Source: Protula sp. h YS-2021 (Eukaryota; Annelida; Polychaeta; Sabellida; Serpulidae). Taken from it: DNA of 64,000 nt. The stretch's first letter is position 1; each line of letters opens with the position of its first letter. The position numbers and the translations under genes were made by a program. This document shows positions 11,991-24,731 of this stretch, piece by piece. The stretch is from assembly GCA_949752745.1 (NCBI GenBank), contig OX457029.1, forward strand, positions 44,440,500 to 44,504,499, read 5' to 3'. Below the pieces are notes generated by a model. The model searched no databases. It saw nothing but the letters and a program-made list of their open reading frames with translations, and was not told where the DNA came from.

Positions 11991-12252
11991 TTATCCACAG
12001 CGGACATATTTTGTCCTCGCACGAGAGAAAGTGCGAAGTGAATGTCAAATCCAGTTTAGGAATATGTTCCACTGACTGCGAAACTTTAGTCAACAAGCCA
12101 AATGATCTGGATTTGCTATAAATGTGATTCGGTCAATGTCTCAAGTTTCAGGTTTCACTACTGAATTCGCAAAATCACTATGAACCGCTTGCTGCCACTA
12201 GCCATTCCCTAGACCCATCTTCTTTCTTTAGCAGCCCAGTATCTACTTCTGG

Positions 12253-12310
12253 CCTGAAACAACGACACCCCTTTTACAGTTCCACCTGAAACAACGACAC
12301 CCCTTTTACA
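12253..12310 (+). repeat. 32-bp direct duplication
   Basis: CCTGAAACAACGACACCCCT occurs at 12253 and again at 12285, with TTTACA following each. Two copies only. Confidence 0.85.
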
Positions 12311-12394
12311 CTCGTATGGAGTGACCGGTCTTGTCATTCCCTAAGATCGCGTACCTCTATTTAAAGGGACTTATCAGGTCACCTGAAAGCAAAG

Positions 12395-14215
12395 AGGTCA
12401 AATTTTCGATTCATGAACGTAAACTGCAGGAACATCTTTGACAAAAAATCACCATTTGAAACCTCAGTTGACTACACTAAGTGCGATGTCATAATATGAA
12501 CTGAATCCTCGCTCGGAGGAATCAAGCTCGGCTTATCACCCACTAATTTGGCCTTTGAAAACTGAAATTTTTCCTGATAGCTACCAGGTATTTAAAAATG
12601 AAAGAGATGAGAAAAGAGGAGGGGTTTTCATTGTTATACAGGAGAAATAACGGCTGTTGAGCAGGCACGTTTTGTAACCCATTGTGAACTTGCATGAGCT
12701 AAACTTAGCCTTCAAGGCGCTCAAGATCTCTATGTTGGGGCTTTCTACATGCCATAACGAAACGCAAATGAACTCAATGAGCTGGATGACTCTCTGTCAA
12801 AGCTAATGCCAAATAAACCAAAGCATGTGATCCTAGCAGGCGATTGAAACTGTCCGGATGTCGTTTGGGAAAGCGGTGCAGTTGAAAATGGATGTCAAAA
12901 TAAAACAGTCCAAGAACAGCTTGTCGATATCACACACTCACATGATCTATTCCAAGTACGCCAAAATTCTGCTCGAGAAAACAGCCTCTTAGATCTAGTT
13001 TTTACAACAAACCCAACACCAGAAGCAGTGTCAGCATTCCAGGAATTTCAGATCATGGCATTGTAATAACAGATTTTGATATTTCGCCACAGTTCACTCT
13101 CCAACCAAAACATTGCAATCCCTGACTTCTCAAAAGCTTTCAGCACAGTTCGTCATGATAAATTACTACTGAAGCAACAGTCATACGGAATAAACGGCAA
13201 TCTTCAAAAATGGTTGACGCATTTCCTCGCAGCTCGCAAGATGAAAGTTTTCTGTGATGGCACCAACTCACCTGATGCACTTGCAGGTTCTGGAGACCCG
13301 CAGGGAACAGTGTCAGTGAATATATTTTACCGGTACATTTTCCCAGTTTGTTTATACAATTACTGACAACTTATCCTCCCCCATATGCAGTGTAGCATAT
13401 TGGTTATGCTTACTTTGTTGCGACCTGAGTTATGTGCTCGTCGCCTCAAAGTACTTTGGGGGACAAAGGGGTCTAAATAATGATACATTACACGTAACGG
13501 TGGGGATGAAGCCTAATTAAGACAATGGCGTGACATAGAAGAAACATATCTGCAACACCACCAACAAAGGCAGCGTAGCTCTTGGCCTCATACGCCTCAA
13601 CCCACGCTTCCTACCTCTAGACTGTAGAAAAACGGCTTACACATCTTTGGTAAGATCAATCTTGGAATATGGAAGCATCGTGTGGGATCCGTAATTCAAA
13701 AAGACATTCAACGTCTAGAAAAAGTACAACGGAAAGCTGCAAGATTCATAATTCAAGATGACCGAACAAGACCCAGGGTTCATGACTCAGACAGTAAAAG
13801 GTCTAGAACTCTCAACCCTTCAAGAAAGACGACTCTATGACTGACTTCCATTTTTCTACAAAGTGTCAAACCAACTGGTACCGACAATAAAGGCAAGTGA
13901 CTCTGCCACGCCAAAGGAGAACAAATGACACGTTCGACCGAGACAGTATTCTGGATATGTAATAAATAATTTCGTTAGTTGATGTGCACGGAATGATTCA
14001 AAGCGCTACGAAGTGAAAGATACAAATAGTATTCATTATAAAAACTCATATTTTGTAAAAACCGTGTGTGGCTGGAACGCTTTGGATAATAATATTGTGT
14101 GCGAACGATACTTGGATACATTTCAAAAATCATTGAAAAGACATATGTTTGATTAAGTTAAAGCCTCCTCCTCTGCCGATCCGTATTATGCCCTATAGGA
14201 CTTCTGGATCGTATT
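12395..14215 (+). pseudogene. non-LTR retrotransposon (LINE) relic
   Basis: Decayed endonuclease plus reverse transcriptase. The endonuclease part shows CDVII.TES near 12480 and AGD.NCPDVVWES near 12838, then SLLDLVFTTNP near 12987. The RT part (13100-13320) starts with IPDFSKAFSTVRHDK and reaches DPQGTVSVN. The YADD-bearing palm is missing: 13330-13560 is replaced by unrelated sequence. Translation resumes with VALGLIRLNPRF and RSILEYGSIVWDP (about 13575-13690), then CGWNALDNN (about 14070). Several TGA stops stand where Trp is expected. No function is likely. Confidence 0.88.
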
Positions 14216-15836
14216 CATACAGATACAGAAAGTGTCACAAATCCACCAAATGAAATAACCATAGCTTTCACCTTTCCACGTTCTGAATCTTTCAGTGCAC
14301 GGCCCAGTGAGGTTGAAATATAGAGACGTTTTCTTTACAAGATTCATGATCCATAAGCCGAATCACAAAAAACTGTGTTTTGATTTTAAGCTAACCTTGC
14401 AAAACATGAAAGAAATGATGGAGGTATTTTACCTAAATGTCAAATTTCTCTGCAGCACAATTGCGTTTTTAACGACCTTTGTGCTATTTTAAAACTTGTT
14501 GAAAGTGTTAAGTTTCAGCATGAGCTGTGTTGGCGATATTTATTTATTTGCTTCATTTTTATCTGGTTCCTTTGCAGTCCAAATGCCAAATTCATGCGCA
14601 TTTTATTGAAAACACCCAGTGTTATTGGGCATATTATTTTACGAGGAGATGATGCTCAGCGATATGGATATGAGACGCTGTTCATTTAACCTTACCTAAA
14701 ACCTGTAAAAATCACAAACTCAGTCATCGAAAGAGTTAAATCCACAGTTCGCCGGAGATGCTTTAAAAGACGACCTAGCATGGGTTAATGACATAGAGAA
14801 CATCAGAAAGAAAACTGGCACAAAATTGTTCTTCCAACCGAGCTGAAGAGATATGGATTACCAGGAAGAGATCTTCTAAACTTCTGCCAAGCATGTGTGA
14901 GATCCCGACATAATACGCCGTGCCAGCAAGAAACAGTCGAACAAGAAAGAAAAAAAAGAACTATGCAAAAAAATTTTCACGAAACACACTCAGATCAACA
15001 AATAATAGCCCGTTCCAACCGTTAACACAACACGATGCAAAAACTCGTTTATTCGTTACTTCCTGTTTTAATCTAGTGATCATTACTCACGAATGGCTGT
15101 CAACTGTTTAGTTTTCAGAAACTATCAGAGCGAAAGACAGTAATGTCAAATAGAAAAGAAGTCTAACCAAAATGTATTTGGAAAAAACTGTTAGCTATGA
15201 AGCATATTAATATACTTTCGAACGCAGTTCAACCTTTACGGTTGCAAGTTTCGAAACAAAATGATATTTTATATTGCTGTGCCATTTCCATATCCTTTCC
15301 CTCGTAGACTTTGATGAAGTTTCCAGACTTGAGTATAGGGCCGTTTGGCAATTGTATATTGTGGGCGATAATGGGAGTTTTTTATCATAACCACGAGAGA
15401 AAAAAAAATCGTGTGCGTCATAATTTGTAACTATGACTCTTGCTGTCATGAGAAAACCCGCAAGAGGCGGGATCTAGGTACACTGCATATCTTTATCAAA
15501 GTCAAGTCGGACTTATGAATCGCTTCTCAGGGCTGTTTAAAGTCAAATGACATTTTCAGTTCCTATAATATCAACTGGGGTAGATAGCAAAATATGTTGC
15601 TTGTGTACACCTCTTCTGTTAGAAAAAAAGCTGAAACAGAAAGAGGCGTCTGTCGTCAGTATGTCCATGGTACACTCGATACTCAAACTTTTGTTCGAAA
15701 TGATCCTTCGCGTGAAGTTCTAATTGCTTTCGTGAAACGTAGTGTTTTTGACAGCTGGCCAAAAATTTAATAAATTGTGTAGTTTCAAGATATTTGGATA
15801 TCGACTTTTCCTAAACGGTTGTACAGTTTTTCAGTT
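14216..15836. other. intronic/intergenic stretch
   Basis: No host exon recognised. 14690-15010 has basic, stop-interrupted coding-like sequence that may be an older transposon relic. Confidence 0.35.
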
Positions 15837-16118
15837 TTAATACGAATCATCTCTGGTTGGTCTTCGCTTGAAAACAAATACTTTTTTGGCGATCCTACCA
15901 GCCTTTGGGCACTTGATTAATAGATCGTTGCTGGTCACAATGTCCTCTGGGTATTTTTGCGATCTTTCTTTCAGTTCTTTGTGTACTGGGCACCAAAAGT
16001 CTCTGTCAGGCGCCCAGGCTTTTTCGAAATCTGAAAGTGCGGCCTGGCCTTGGCGAGAAGGTGAAACTGGGGCGGTTGACCCAGAAGACCCAAAGTGCAT
16101 TTCTTGTTCACTTTCCAT
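15837..16118 (-). CDS. unidentified 93-residue ORF, antisense to the surrounding intron
   Basis: Runs from an ATG at 16118 to a TAA at 15837 with balanced, coding-like composition. It contains DFWCPVHKELKERSQKYPED and a basic tail KKVFVFKRRPTRDD. One Cys-Pro-Val-His near the middle and a second Cys later could bind metal, but no known domain was recognised. No upstream acceptor or downstream AATAAA is obvious. It could be a small gene, a retrocopy exon or a transposon remnant. The opposite strand (15868-16155) is also open and is probably its shadow. Confidence 0.35.
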   Translation of the reverse strand: MESEQEMHFGSSGSTAPVSPSRQGQAALSDFEKAWAPDRDFWCPVHKELKERSQKYPEDIVTSNDLLIKCPKAGRIAKKVFVFKRRPTRDDSY

Positions 16119-16612
16119 AACAAACCCCAGGATATGTATATTCTTTGTTATGTAACATTAAAGATAAATGTCCTCGTTATATATCAGAGAAGCAACATGA
16201 AGTCGAACAGCACTTCTAAATCGGGGAAACTAAAACTGTATCTGTTGACTTTGAAACAACAGAAAAGCTCGGTCTAGGTTGAGCCAGCTGAATCAATGAT
16301 ATTGACAAGTTTGCATCCCCAAGTTCGCCCCTGGGCTCGGAGTATGTACATATTTAGGTTCAATAACGGTATTTATTAATAAGAGCATTGTAAGAACTGC
16401 GTCCATGTTTAAAATATTGCGTTAATTTGACCAGAAACGGGACAAACGGCGAACGTTGTCTTGGAAATGAGCGCAAAAATATTCAATGCAAAAAACATTC
16501 TTCTCGTTTTCTAAGTACAATTCAGTGATTGATATATTAATAAAATGTAATTATCATCATAGAACAACTGTACAGCAAACATATGAATCTACGAAAGTGG
16601 TATTTTTTTTAG

Positions 16613-17032
16613 GAAAGGGCTGTAGACGTGAGCGTCGTTTCCCCCAAAATCACCAAGCCTTATTTCCAAAGACGCCTATCGCTGCGCTCATCAAGGCGGT
16701 CTCTGCGTGGACTAGCAACTGCTCTCGGTGTCAAAAATGCCTCGTCACCGAAATCAAGTAAACCACCGCCTTTTGGTCTGTCGAAGACTCCACAGCCACG
16801 ATTGTCAAGGGGTGCGGCGCTGAGACGAAGCGAGTCTTTTGTGCGCTTGCGGAAACCTTTAGTGTCTCTTCGCGGCTCCATGAGATTAAAACTGCAGACA
16901 CAAATACGGCGGAGTATGATGAAGGGTAAAACTGACTACTCGTTACCGATTATTGGCCAGAATGGTGAGATGGATTATCTTCGCTTCATGAGCGCCTTAA
17001 AGAAGAACGATGACAAAGAAGATCGAAAAGAT
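16613..17032 (+). CDS. candidate second upstream exon, basic Ser/Arg-rich
   Basis: Acceptor TTTTTTTTAG and donor GTAAGT at 17033; 140 codons with phase 0 on both sides, fitting the donor at 10635. The protein is strongly basic, with RRLSLRSSRRSLRG, RKPLVSLRGSMRLK and a final acidic/basic KKNDDKEDRKD. GC and codon use are clearly coding-like. Its end phase also fits the HR1 exon at 30501, which would give an alternative rhotekin of 660 residues. No homologue was recognised, and no other exon was found before 24.7 kb. Confidence 0.65.
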
Positions 17033-18359
17033 GTAAGTTGTTTAAAAACTATTATCAGGGCTTCAGATTTCTATGATAACGAGCCCTTGGGCTAGGCTCC
17101 CTTAAAAGTGACGAGTCCGATAGGACAGTTACGCGCCCGTGGCCAACATGGTAACAATAACTGAAGTGGTGAAAGCAGCAGAAATTGTGGCAAATAACCT
17201 TTCTATTAAACATATCAGAACTTCTGTTATACGCTTGAAAGTAGAAGGTTTGATGGTTCGTAATTTTGATGCACTGAATCTGAAGCTTTGTACTGTTTTT
17301 CGTTTGGGTTTTTGGTTGAATTTTTTGAGGTTTTACTTTTAATGGATAATGAAAAAAATTCTGGTGAATTGACTCTTCCATGTAATGTTTTGCAGTATGT
17401 AATATCCTAGATGTCACAGCACCCAGAAATAACGCGGTATGACGAATTATTTAAGAACGTTTCAGGACCCGATACTAACAACCATTTTGTCGTTTGTTGT
17501 TTTGTATAAAGCAAATTGTTCTTTGAAAGTTTTGCACTACCCTTCACATAACATTGTCGGTTTGGCGTACATGACTTTACATGACTTTACAGACTTTAGA
17601 TATTTTCTTTTTTAGATTGTAGATGAAATATGAGGGAAATTGAATTGTATACATCACTGACACATTTTGTGTTGTATTTAATGTGTAGTTTTGCAACATA
17701 TATAGCGTCACTTGGGGAATTAACTCACGACCGCAATTGCGGGATGTTTAAATATTTTCAATATTCAGCAGGCCAGCACTTTTTTACACGATTTCGAATC
17801 GGAATTTCCTTTTCTCACACACGAGGGCTTTTTCGGTCTGAATGTTTATGACGTCATAGAATTCCTATCTCGTTGGTTGTGTGATATTTGAAGTGAAGCG
17901 TAATGTTCTTGTAAACGTTGCAGACCCACATGAGTCCATGATGACATTTTTGTGTTGCGCGGTAAAAGATAGATCAGATGAGAAACGTTTATTCCAGTTA
18001 ACACTTGGCAAGTCAAAAACTTGCAAGGAGTATATTGAAGTTGTATGGAGCCTTTTTATCACATCAGTAAAGGGGGTACCGTCGTTTGTACGTGTGTGTT
18101 TATGTTTGTAAACTTTTACTTTAAATGATTGTTTTCCCTCAGTTTTGATCGGATTCCTTTTAAAATTTGTAGGAATGTTCTCTAGGTAAGTCAGTCTTGA
18201 AAAATTACTTTTTTTGGTGATCCGCCAAAAATTGGCCGAATGTGGGAGGGGCGGGGGGCATTTAAAATTTTTTGGTTTCAAATTTTCAATTTTGGCTGGA
18301 TTTTTCTTCAAATTTTGTATGTGTGTTCACTAAGAAGGCCTCTCTTAAAAAATTACTTT
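17033..18359. other. intron sequence
   Basis: No exon or RNA gene recognised. A short duplication TTTACATGACTTTACA occurs near 17575. Confidence 0.4.
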
Positions 18360-19022
18360 GTTAGTCCCCCGCCGCCGCGTAGCGCGAAGCGGGGGGACTA
18401 TAGGATTGATTCGGTTCTGTCCGTCCGTCCACACTTTTTCTGTCGGCGCTGTATCTCCGTAACCACGGAACCGATTCAATTGTTCTCTTGCACATGCAAA
18501 GACTATATATTTGAGCTGTGCGACGAGGGGTTATTTTGAGATTCTCGCAAAAATTGGGAAAACTTTGAAAATTAACAGAATTGACCTATTCAAGGGGTGT
18601 TTGTCGGCGCCATATATCCGTAACCGTTGAAGCGAATCAATGGTTCTCTTGCACATGCAAAGACTATAAAGTGGACCTGTGCAACAAGGGGTTATTTTGA
18701 GAATTTCGCGAAAAATTGGGAAAATGGGAAAACTTTAAAAATTCAACACAATTGACATATTCAATGGGTGTTTGTCGGCGCCATATCTCCGTAACCATTG
18801 AAGCGATTCAGTTGTTCTGTTGTACCTGCAAAGACTATATAGTGGACCTGTGCAACCAGAGGTTATTTTGAGATTTTCGCAAAAATTGGGAAACTGGTAA
18901 CACCGTTAAAATCTCACTGTATTGATTTGTACAATGGCTGCTTGTCGGCGACTTGTAGCCGTAACTGTTCAAGCTACTCAATTGTTGATTGATATCCTGG
19001 GATTGACCAAAAATTGGCCAAA
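18360..19022 (+). repeat. C-run/G-run hairpin element with four ~165-bp monomers
   Basis: Starts with the hairpin TAGTCCCCCGCC...GCGGGGGGACTA, then CTGTCCGTCCGTCC. GTCGGCGC landmarks at 18441, 18603, 18774 and 18941 mark units 162-171 bp apart. Units contain TCTCCGTAACC, TTGCACATGCAAAGACTATA and GGTTATTTTGAG. The same family is at 49905. Confidence 0.9.
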
Positions 19023-19080
19023 TGGGGGACGTGTATAAATTTTTGGTGACCAATTTTCAAAGGCTTTTTCTTTCAGAATT

Positions 19081-19438
19081 TTGATCATATTTCTTCTTCT
19101 TCTTCTGCTTATTCTTATTTTTCTTCTTCAAGTACTTTAACATTTTGCATAAATGTTCACTAGGCTGTCCTGTCTTCAGAACTTAATTTTTGGCGACCCG
19201 ATAGAAAATTTTCTAAATTGGTGGCCATTTCAAATTTTGAGTAGCTAATTTTCAAAATGCTTCTACTTCCACAGTTTGGATCGGATTCCTTTCAAATTTT
19301 GTACGAGCGTTAACTTGGTATGTTTCTCTTGAAATTTTTGGCAATCCACCAAAATTTGGCCAGATTGGGGACATTTTAAAATTTTTTGGCCTCATGCCTC
19401 CGTTTGACCGTTTTGGGATAAAGTTTTTATGGCCCACC
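19081..19438 (+). repeat. degenerate continuation with TTC-rich tract
   Basis: CTTCTTCTTCTTC-like tract followed by diverged sequence with repeated GGCGACCCGATAGAAAATTT- and CCACCAAAATTTGGCC-like blocks. These resemble those at 18180-18300. Confidence 0.5.
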
Positions 19439-19975
19439 CGGCGATAGCTGGAGGGCCATATAGTAATTGACTTGCCCGTGCGTGACCAAAATAGAAATTT
19501 CAGGTGATGCCTGGAAACATGTTTCTATGATGAAGTAAGGTGATTTTGAGGAAAAAATTTTTGGCACTCGTGCGTGCGTTTTGTAGACTGAGTTTTGTAG
19601 ACTGAACTTGTCCTGGATTTTACTTCGATCGACCTGAAACCTATATGGATTGAAAGCTTATGGGACCTAGTTGTTCACCTCCCCTTGGGACCGGTGTCGG
19701 TAGGTCCATCGGTCCATAAGAGAGGTCCGAACATAGCCCCAAAACGCACACTTAATTTATGGGTTTGTAGACTGAACTTGTCCTAGGATTTTGATTCGAT
19801 TAATCTGAAACATTTATGGAAAGCTGATGGGACCTAAGGGCCGACGTCGGTCCATCCGTCGGCCCGTGAGAGAGGTCCGAACATAGCCCAAGAACGCATA
19901 GTTAGCGTAATTTATGGGTTTTGTAAACTTAAGTTGTCCTAGGTTTTAGCTTGGATCAATCTGAAACATATATGT
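19436..19975 (+). repeat. three ~185-bp tandem units with a hairpin head
   Basis: The head is GGCCCACCCGGCGATAGCTG followed by GAGGGCCATATAG, a short hairpin. Units share TTTGTAGACTGAACTTGTCC, a GATTTTGATTCGAT variant, TGGGACCTA and GAGAGGTCCGAACATAGCCC. Confidence 0.75.
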
Positions 19976-20346
19976 GTAGATATACATAGTCAACCTTCTG
20001 ATTAAAATATTTCAGCCAATTTCGAAAAGGCCTTGTGTAATGCCTGTATATAAGAGGCCGTGTATAATGTTAAGTTATATGGTAGATTTCTCTGTAATCT
20101 GGATGCAGTTTCGTTGAGATTTATTTGCATTTTTATGGATTGCTTGATATATTGTGAATATTCGTCGATGGGATAAAATGCTGCGCCTTACATCTTTAAA
20201 ATATACATGGATATGTGTCAAAATGTAATGTAACGGACACATTTCTAGTTCAAAATAGTTCTTCTGCGAGTGCTATCTTGTTTGCTCTCGTTACAAACCT
20301 AACGGGTTTCGGTCGCAGAAAAATACATGGAACACTCTATTGTTTA

Positions 20347-20605
20347 AAATAAGAATACATCAAGCAAATAAGAATCCAAAAGTGGTTTTGTTGAAGGCGA
20401 AAAAGGGAAACATGGACACTGTCTATGCCAAGAGTATGCCCAGTAGGCTCCGTCTACTTAAATACTATACATCGAAAATTACAGAAGCTGAATTGTTCTA
20501 ATTTACGTTAGTGTGTTCCCGATTAGACTAATTTTAACTCTTCTGCCTTGTTTTGGAAATAAGCAAAAATGTATATTCTTATTTGCTTGTTATTCTTATT
20601 TCAAA
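20347..20605. mobile_element. foldback element with ~28-bp arms
   Basis: AAATAAGAATACATCAAGC... at 20347-20374 pairs with ATTCTTATTTGCTTGTTATT... at 20575-20605. About 200 bp lies between, with no coding capacity. Confidence 0.7.
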
Positions 20606-21116
20606 TAAGAGAGTGTTATGTATTCGCGTTTCTTAGTGTTACAGAGAATATTCAGAATCGTTTAAAAGCTTCGAATTAACATTTGTATGATTAAGAACAG
20701 AAATGTCTCTGATATAAGAAGCGGCTTCAGCACAGTTGTGAATTGTTAAATTTGGCTTTGGAAAGCCTTTATTTGACCCACCCGATTTTTGGCGAGCCAC
20801 TAAGCCGCTAAAAGTTTAAATAATAGAAGAAAAACTCGATCTGCCAGATCGTTTTTTTTTCTTTGGAATTTCGCTTCTATATTTGCGAGGCGATAAGTGA
20901 TGACTTCGGACTTCAGTGGTCTTGTGCGCTTGTCAGCAGTTCACTAGTACAAAACGGAAATGCAGTGTACATCCTTTCACTCCAGATGTTTATGAATGTT
21001 TTATGGCTAAATCTAGGTGAGCACAGTGTCCCTGGGCATTCCTTTTACATGTACAGAACTCGAGAATAGCTACATGCGCCTTGGGTTGGTGAAAACGAAC
21101 TTTTATGAGATTATCA

Positions 21117-21374
21117 ACTGAAGGGGTCCATGCATAAACTTGATAACTCCACTTATCATGAAAATGCACTATTACCACCACGGTATTTCATGGCCCCTGT
21201 TCTATCACATACGTAAGTGTTACACCTCGAAACCGATTAGAAGTGGACATTTTTTTAGGAAGAGGCGATGGGAAAAACCTATGTTTGTTACTAAAATTTC
21301 AAACTTTAAAAGCGTTTTTCTCCACTGTTGATAACTGCAGTTATCAGGTTTATGCATGGACCCCTTCAACTGGT
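21117..21374. mobile_element. foldback element with ~42-bp arms
   Basis: CAACTGAAGGGGTCCATGCA at 21117 pairs with TGCATGGACCCCTTCAACTG ending near 21374. The pairing continues inward through TAAAC.TGATAACT. The loop is about 170 bp. Confidence 0.8.
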
Positions 21375-24300
21375 CTCATTTGTCACTGGCAAACTGGATA
21401 CCAACTTATTTTCTATATCATTAAAAAGATCTCAGGACACTCCCAGTTAGTCTTGAGGCGAATCGAACACTGTTCTGTGTACCACATTAAAGTGATCAAA
21501 AATCAATAATGAGCATTTCGAGTAATGCAGGCAAAGGTATGACTGGCACTTGGGGGGCAAGATGCGTGCCCCATTCTGTACATTCTGTATGAATGCTGCG
21601 TGAAAATCATCTCGTTATTAATCGATGGCTGCACCTGTTTCATGTTGGTTATACTGGAATATGAATAAATGGCATCGGTTGTCATTTTTACACGCCCGCA
21701 TTTCAGATGAGCACCGCACTGTGCACTTGGTCCGTAGCCCAGCTGGTTTGGATTGAATTGTTCTGTGATTCTGGTTCTTCGGTGCCAACATGCCTGGTTT
21801 CGCACTCGTTTCAATCGGCGACCCAATTTAAATTTATCTGTGTGCAAAAAAAAAGGAAAGGGGCAACACATTATTATGGGTTTACTCTGCTTGCGACCTT
21901 GATATGAGGTTTAGCCTGCGTGACGTCACAAAGTGCGCTTTCGTCTAGTGTAATATACGCATGCTTTCAACCCACTTTTGGGAAGGTAATTCTTTCTCAT
22001 AGCATTGCTTTGGTTTGGCGTCAGCTGGGTGCATTCTCCCTTTGCTGCTCAGTTTTCATTTTTTTTTTTTTTGGCCTTTTTACCGCATTGTAAACATAAC
22101 AACATGTAAACTGCCAGCTTATTACGCGCTCTGTTATCAAGATGATATGGATATACAACCGAACCTAAGTAATATGCATGGCTCGCTTATTATCCAGCAC
22201 AAGAACATTAGTATATTGAACTGAAGCTACAGTTATTTCCGTCTGCGATAAAAGGTTCACTTGAGACACCATAAAATATTAGTCATTGTTAAACATCCTT
22301 GGCATACAAGTTTACCTCTAGTTGATAAAGGGGTTGTCATGTCAGAGCTGGGGACTACACAGTTGTAGAGAAGTAGACTAGTTTTTTTGTTATTCCGCAA
22401 CTCTTGATTGTTTAGTACACCACTAGATATTTCACCGATCGAATTGGGATACATAATATGCATGTGTATTTGTGCGAGAGTACACTAACATTGTTTTAAT
22501 TGAGCAGATTTACTATTGCATTTGACCGTAAGAAGTGAAGGGTTCGTGAAAGGTTCAGACGTCTGGGCGCCCGCCTTTTCTTTTGTGCAGGGATGATTCA
22601 TTTTCACATCGGACTTAATCGCATGCGGCTGTTATTAGTTGCAGATCACAGATTGGCTGCTTGTTTCACATACACAGTATTAAGAATGCGTATAAATAAA
22701 AATAAAAAAAATCATGGAAACATTTGCCTGAGAATTTCAAAAGTGGTAAATGACTTTTTTCTGTTAAAGCATAGATTGCTTGATTGGTTGACATGGAAAA
22801 TGTTATTTGTGCCAGGTCTAGCGGTAGATGCATTAAAATGATCTTAAAGCTTGTGAACATACATCGAAAAGGAAAACATCAAAGCTGGGAGATAAGCTGC
22901 GGATAATCGCCAAATGACGTCCTAAAAAGGACAAGTTTTTTGGATTGGCTGCAAATAATTGTCTGAATGCTCTTGATTAGCGGTCATTGCCGTATTTTAC
23001 GGGGAGTGGGGAGGGGGGGGGGGAGCTTTAGGCCTTCTACGGGATGGCTTTTTTTGTCACAGAAGGATCTGGAGTTTTGATAAATATGTTTTAGGTGAGA
23101 GGGTGGGGATTCGTCCTACATGGAAAAGTCTTTATATTGGGCATAATCATCTATGCGGTGGATCTTTGGCAGTGGCAAACGGCTATGCGAATCTGTTTTC
23201 CTCTTTCTGAGGGTTTGAGGCTGTTGAAAAATAGAATGAACTTTATGGGGCAGCGGTTATTTCGAGCCATGTGGAAGAGTTAAGCACTCACTACATTCAG
23301 TTCAGTTTTTGAGGTTGTGATGATTGTGATAAATTTTGCTGCCGATTCTAAGCAAAACGCGACAGGCTGTACAAACGCTGCTGTTTTATCTCCCGTTATC
23401 TTGTAAACAATGTGTACAAAGCTAGTATAAGCGTGGCTAAAAGGCGATTGTGGTTTGTGAGAAAATACCTGTTGTCGGAAGTAAAATGCTTGTTATAAAT
23501 AATAATAAAGGGCATACCGGCTTATCGAACAGTATTTATGTACTTATTTCAACTTGGAACACGAAAAACAAATTGTACAAAAAGGCCGTGCTGTTTCGGC
23601 CTGATATTTATGGCATGACAATATATAACGCTAACCTTACTTGTGTGTGCAAATGTAAAACTTATTCTAGCTGTACATTTCCAGTCTTGCTCAAAATCTG
23701 AAAATTTTGCGAATAGCCACGAAACGAAAAATCTAGGCCTCGTTTCTGAGGCCCAGGTCAAATAGGTTGTTACACCTGAATAGTTACACAAATTGTGCGA
23801 TTCATAGTGACCTTGGCATCATTGGCGGTTGCTACAGCAACACAAGCAAGGGACTATGATCACACAATTTATTTAAACATTTACCGGGAAGTGCAATCGA
23901 CAAAGGATGTCATGAACCAGATGTTTCTCGAAATACTGGCCGTAATATAAAAACTGTGCCGCAGGGAAATTTGAATATAACATGACTAATACTGTTTTGG
24001 AACAGTTTAACTGTTCATGACACAGCTTCAAATGTGAAGGCTGATAGGAAGTGATTTTTTTTACATGGAACATTTTGTCATGGAAAGACGGACTTATGTC
24101 GTACCAATATCCAGGATATCGGTGACGTCACGCTCGATTTTTTGTTTGTCACAGAAGACAAAAAATCTTTTCTTAAAGGATGTACTGGATTACTCATGTG
24201 CTTTAGTTGATAAAAGTGGTTTAGTATTTTTTTGTGATTCATAAAAAGATAATCGTGTGTGCGGATGATCTTTTTTAAGAGGAGAGCGTGATAAATATTC

Positions 24301-24600
24301 AAGACTTGATTGAAAAGACGGAAACAGTATGAAACCGTAATTCGATACCCTTCAGTTATCGTGGTACTTGCCAATTGAGGAATATTGAGGACTGGTGAAC
24401 TGCTATACACAGCAACGAGATATACTTCTGAATGATCTCTACATGTTGGTATAATTTCTGCAGTAAAGAACCGTTTTATCGGTCAGTTACACGCAGTACA
24501 AGCGTTCCATTGTGTTGTCACTGATTAAGGGTCCGATTTATGAGTGGCAATTTTCACAGAACCCTTGAACTACATTGCAAAACAAACTTCACCGGAACCG
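21375..24600. other. no recognised gene
   Basis: AT-rich sequence with short open frames that lack coding character. A poly-T (22060) and a G run (23011) are present. Confidence 0.45.
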
Positions 24601-24601
24601 G

Positions 24602-24609
24602 TATATAAA
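24602..24609 (+). promoter_or_regulatory. TATA box of the internal rhotekin promoter
   Basis: TATATAAA lies 123 bp before the ATG at 24732. A CACGTG E-box follows at about 24624. Start of transcription is expected near 24635. An in-frame TAA at 24720 and no pyrimidine tract before the ATG fit a transcribed 5' UTR better than an internal exon. Confidence 0.5.
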
Positions 24610-24731
24610 CAAGGAAAGCAGGTCACGTGATGAGTGTGCGAGGAAAAAAAATATTATAGTGGCAACAATTTGTAGTTGTGTGGTCCTCTGTTATAGAAAG
24701 ATTTACATCGGCTGTGAGATAACGGATAAAG

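Noticed and set aside
13076..13366. Host gene with a reverse-transcriptase-like domain
   Set aside because: It is part of a broken LINE with stops on both sides.
17139..17342. ORF after exon 16613-17032
   Set aside because: It lies past a strong GTAAGT donor and is AT-rich with no family match.
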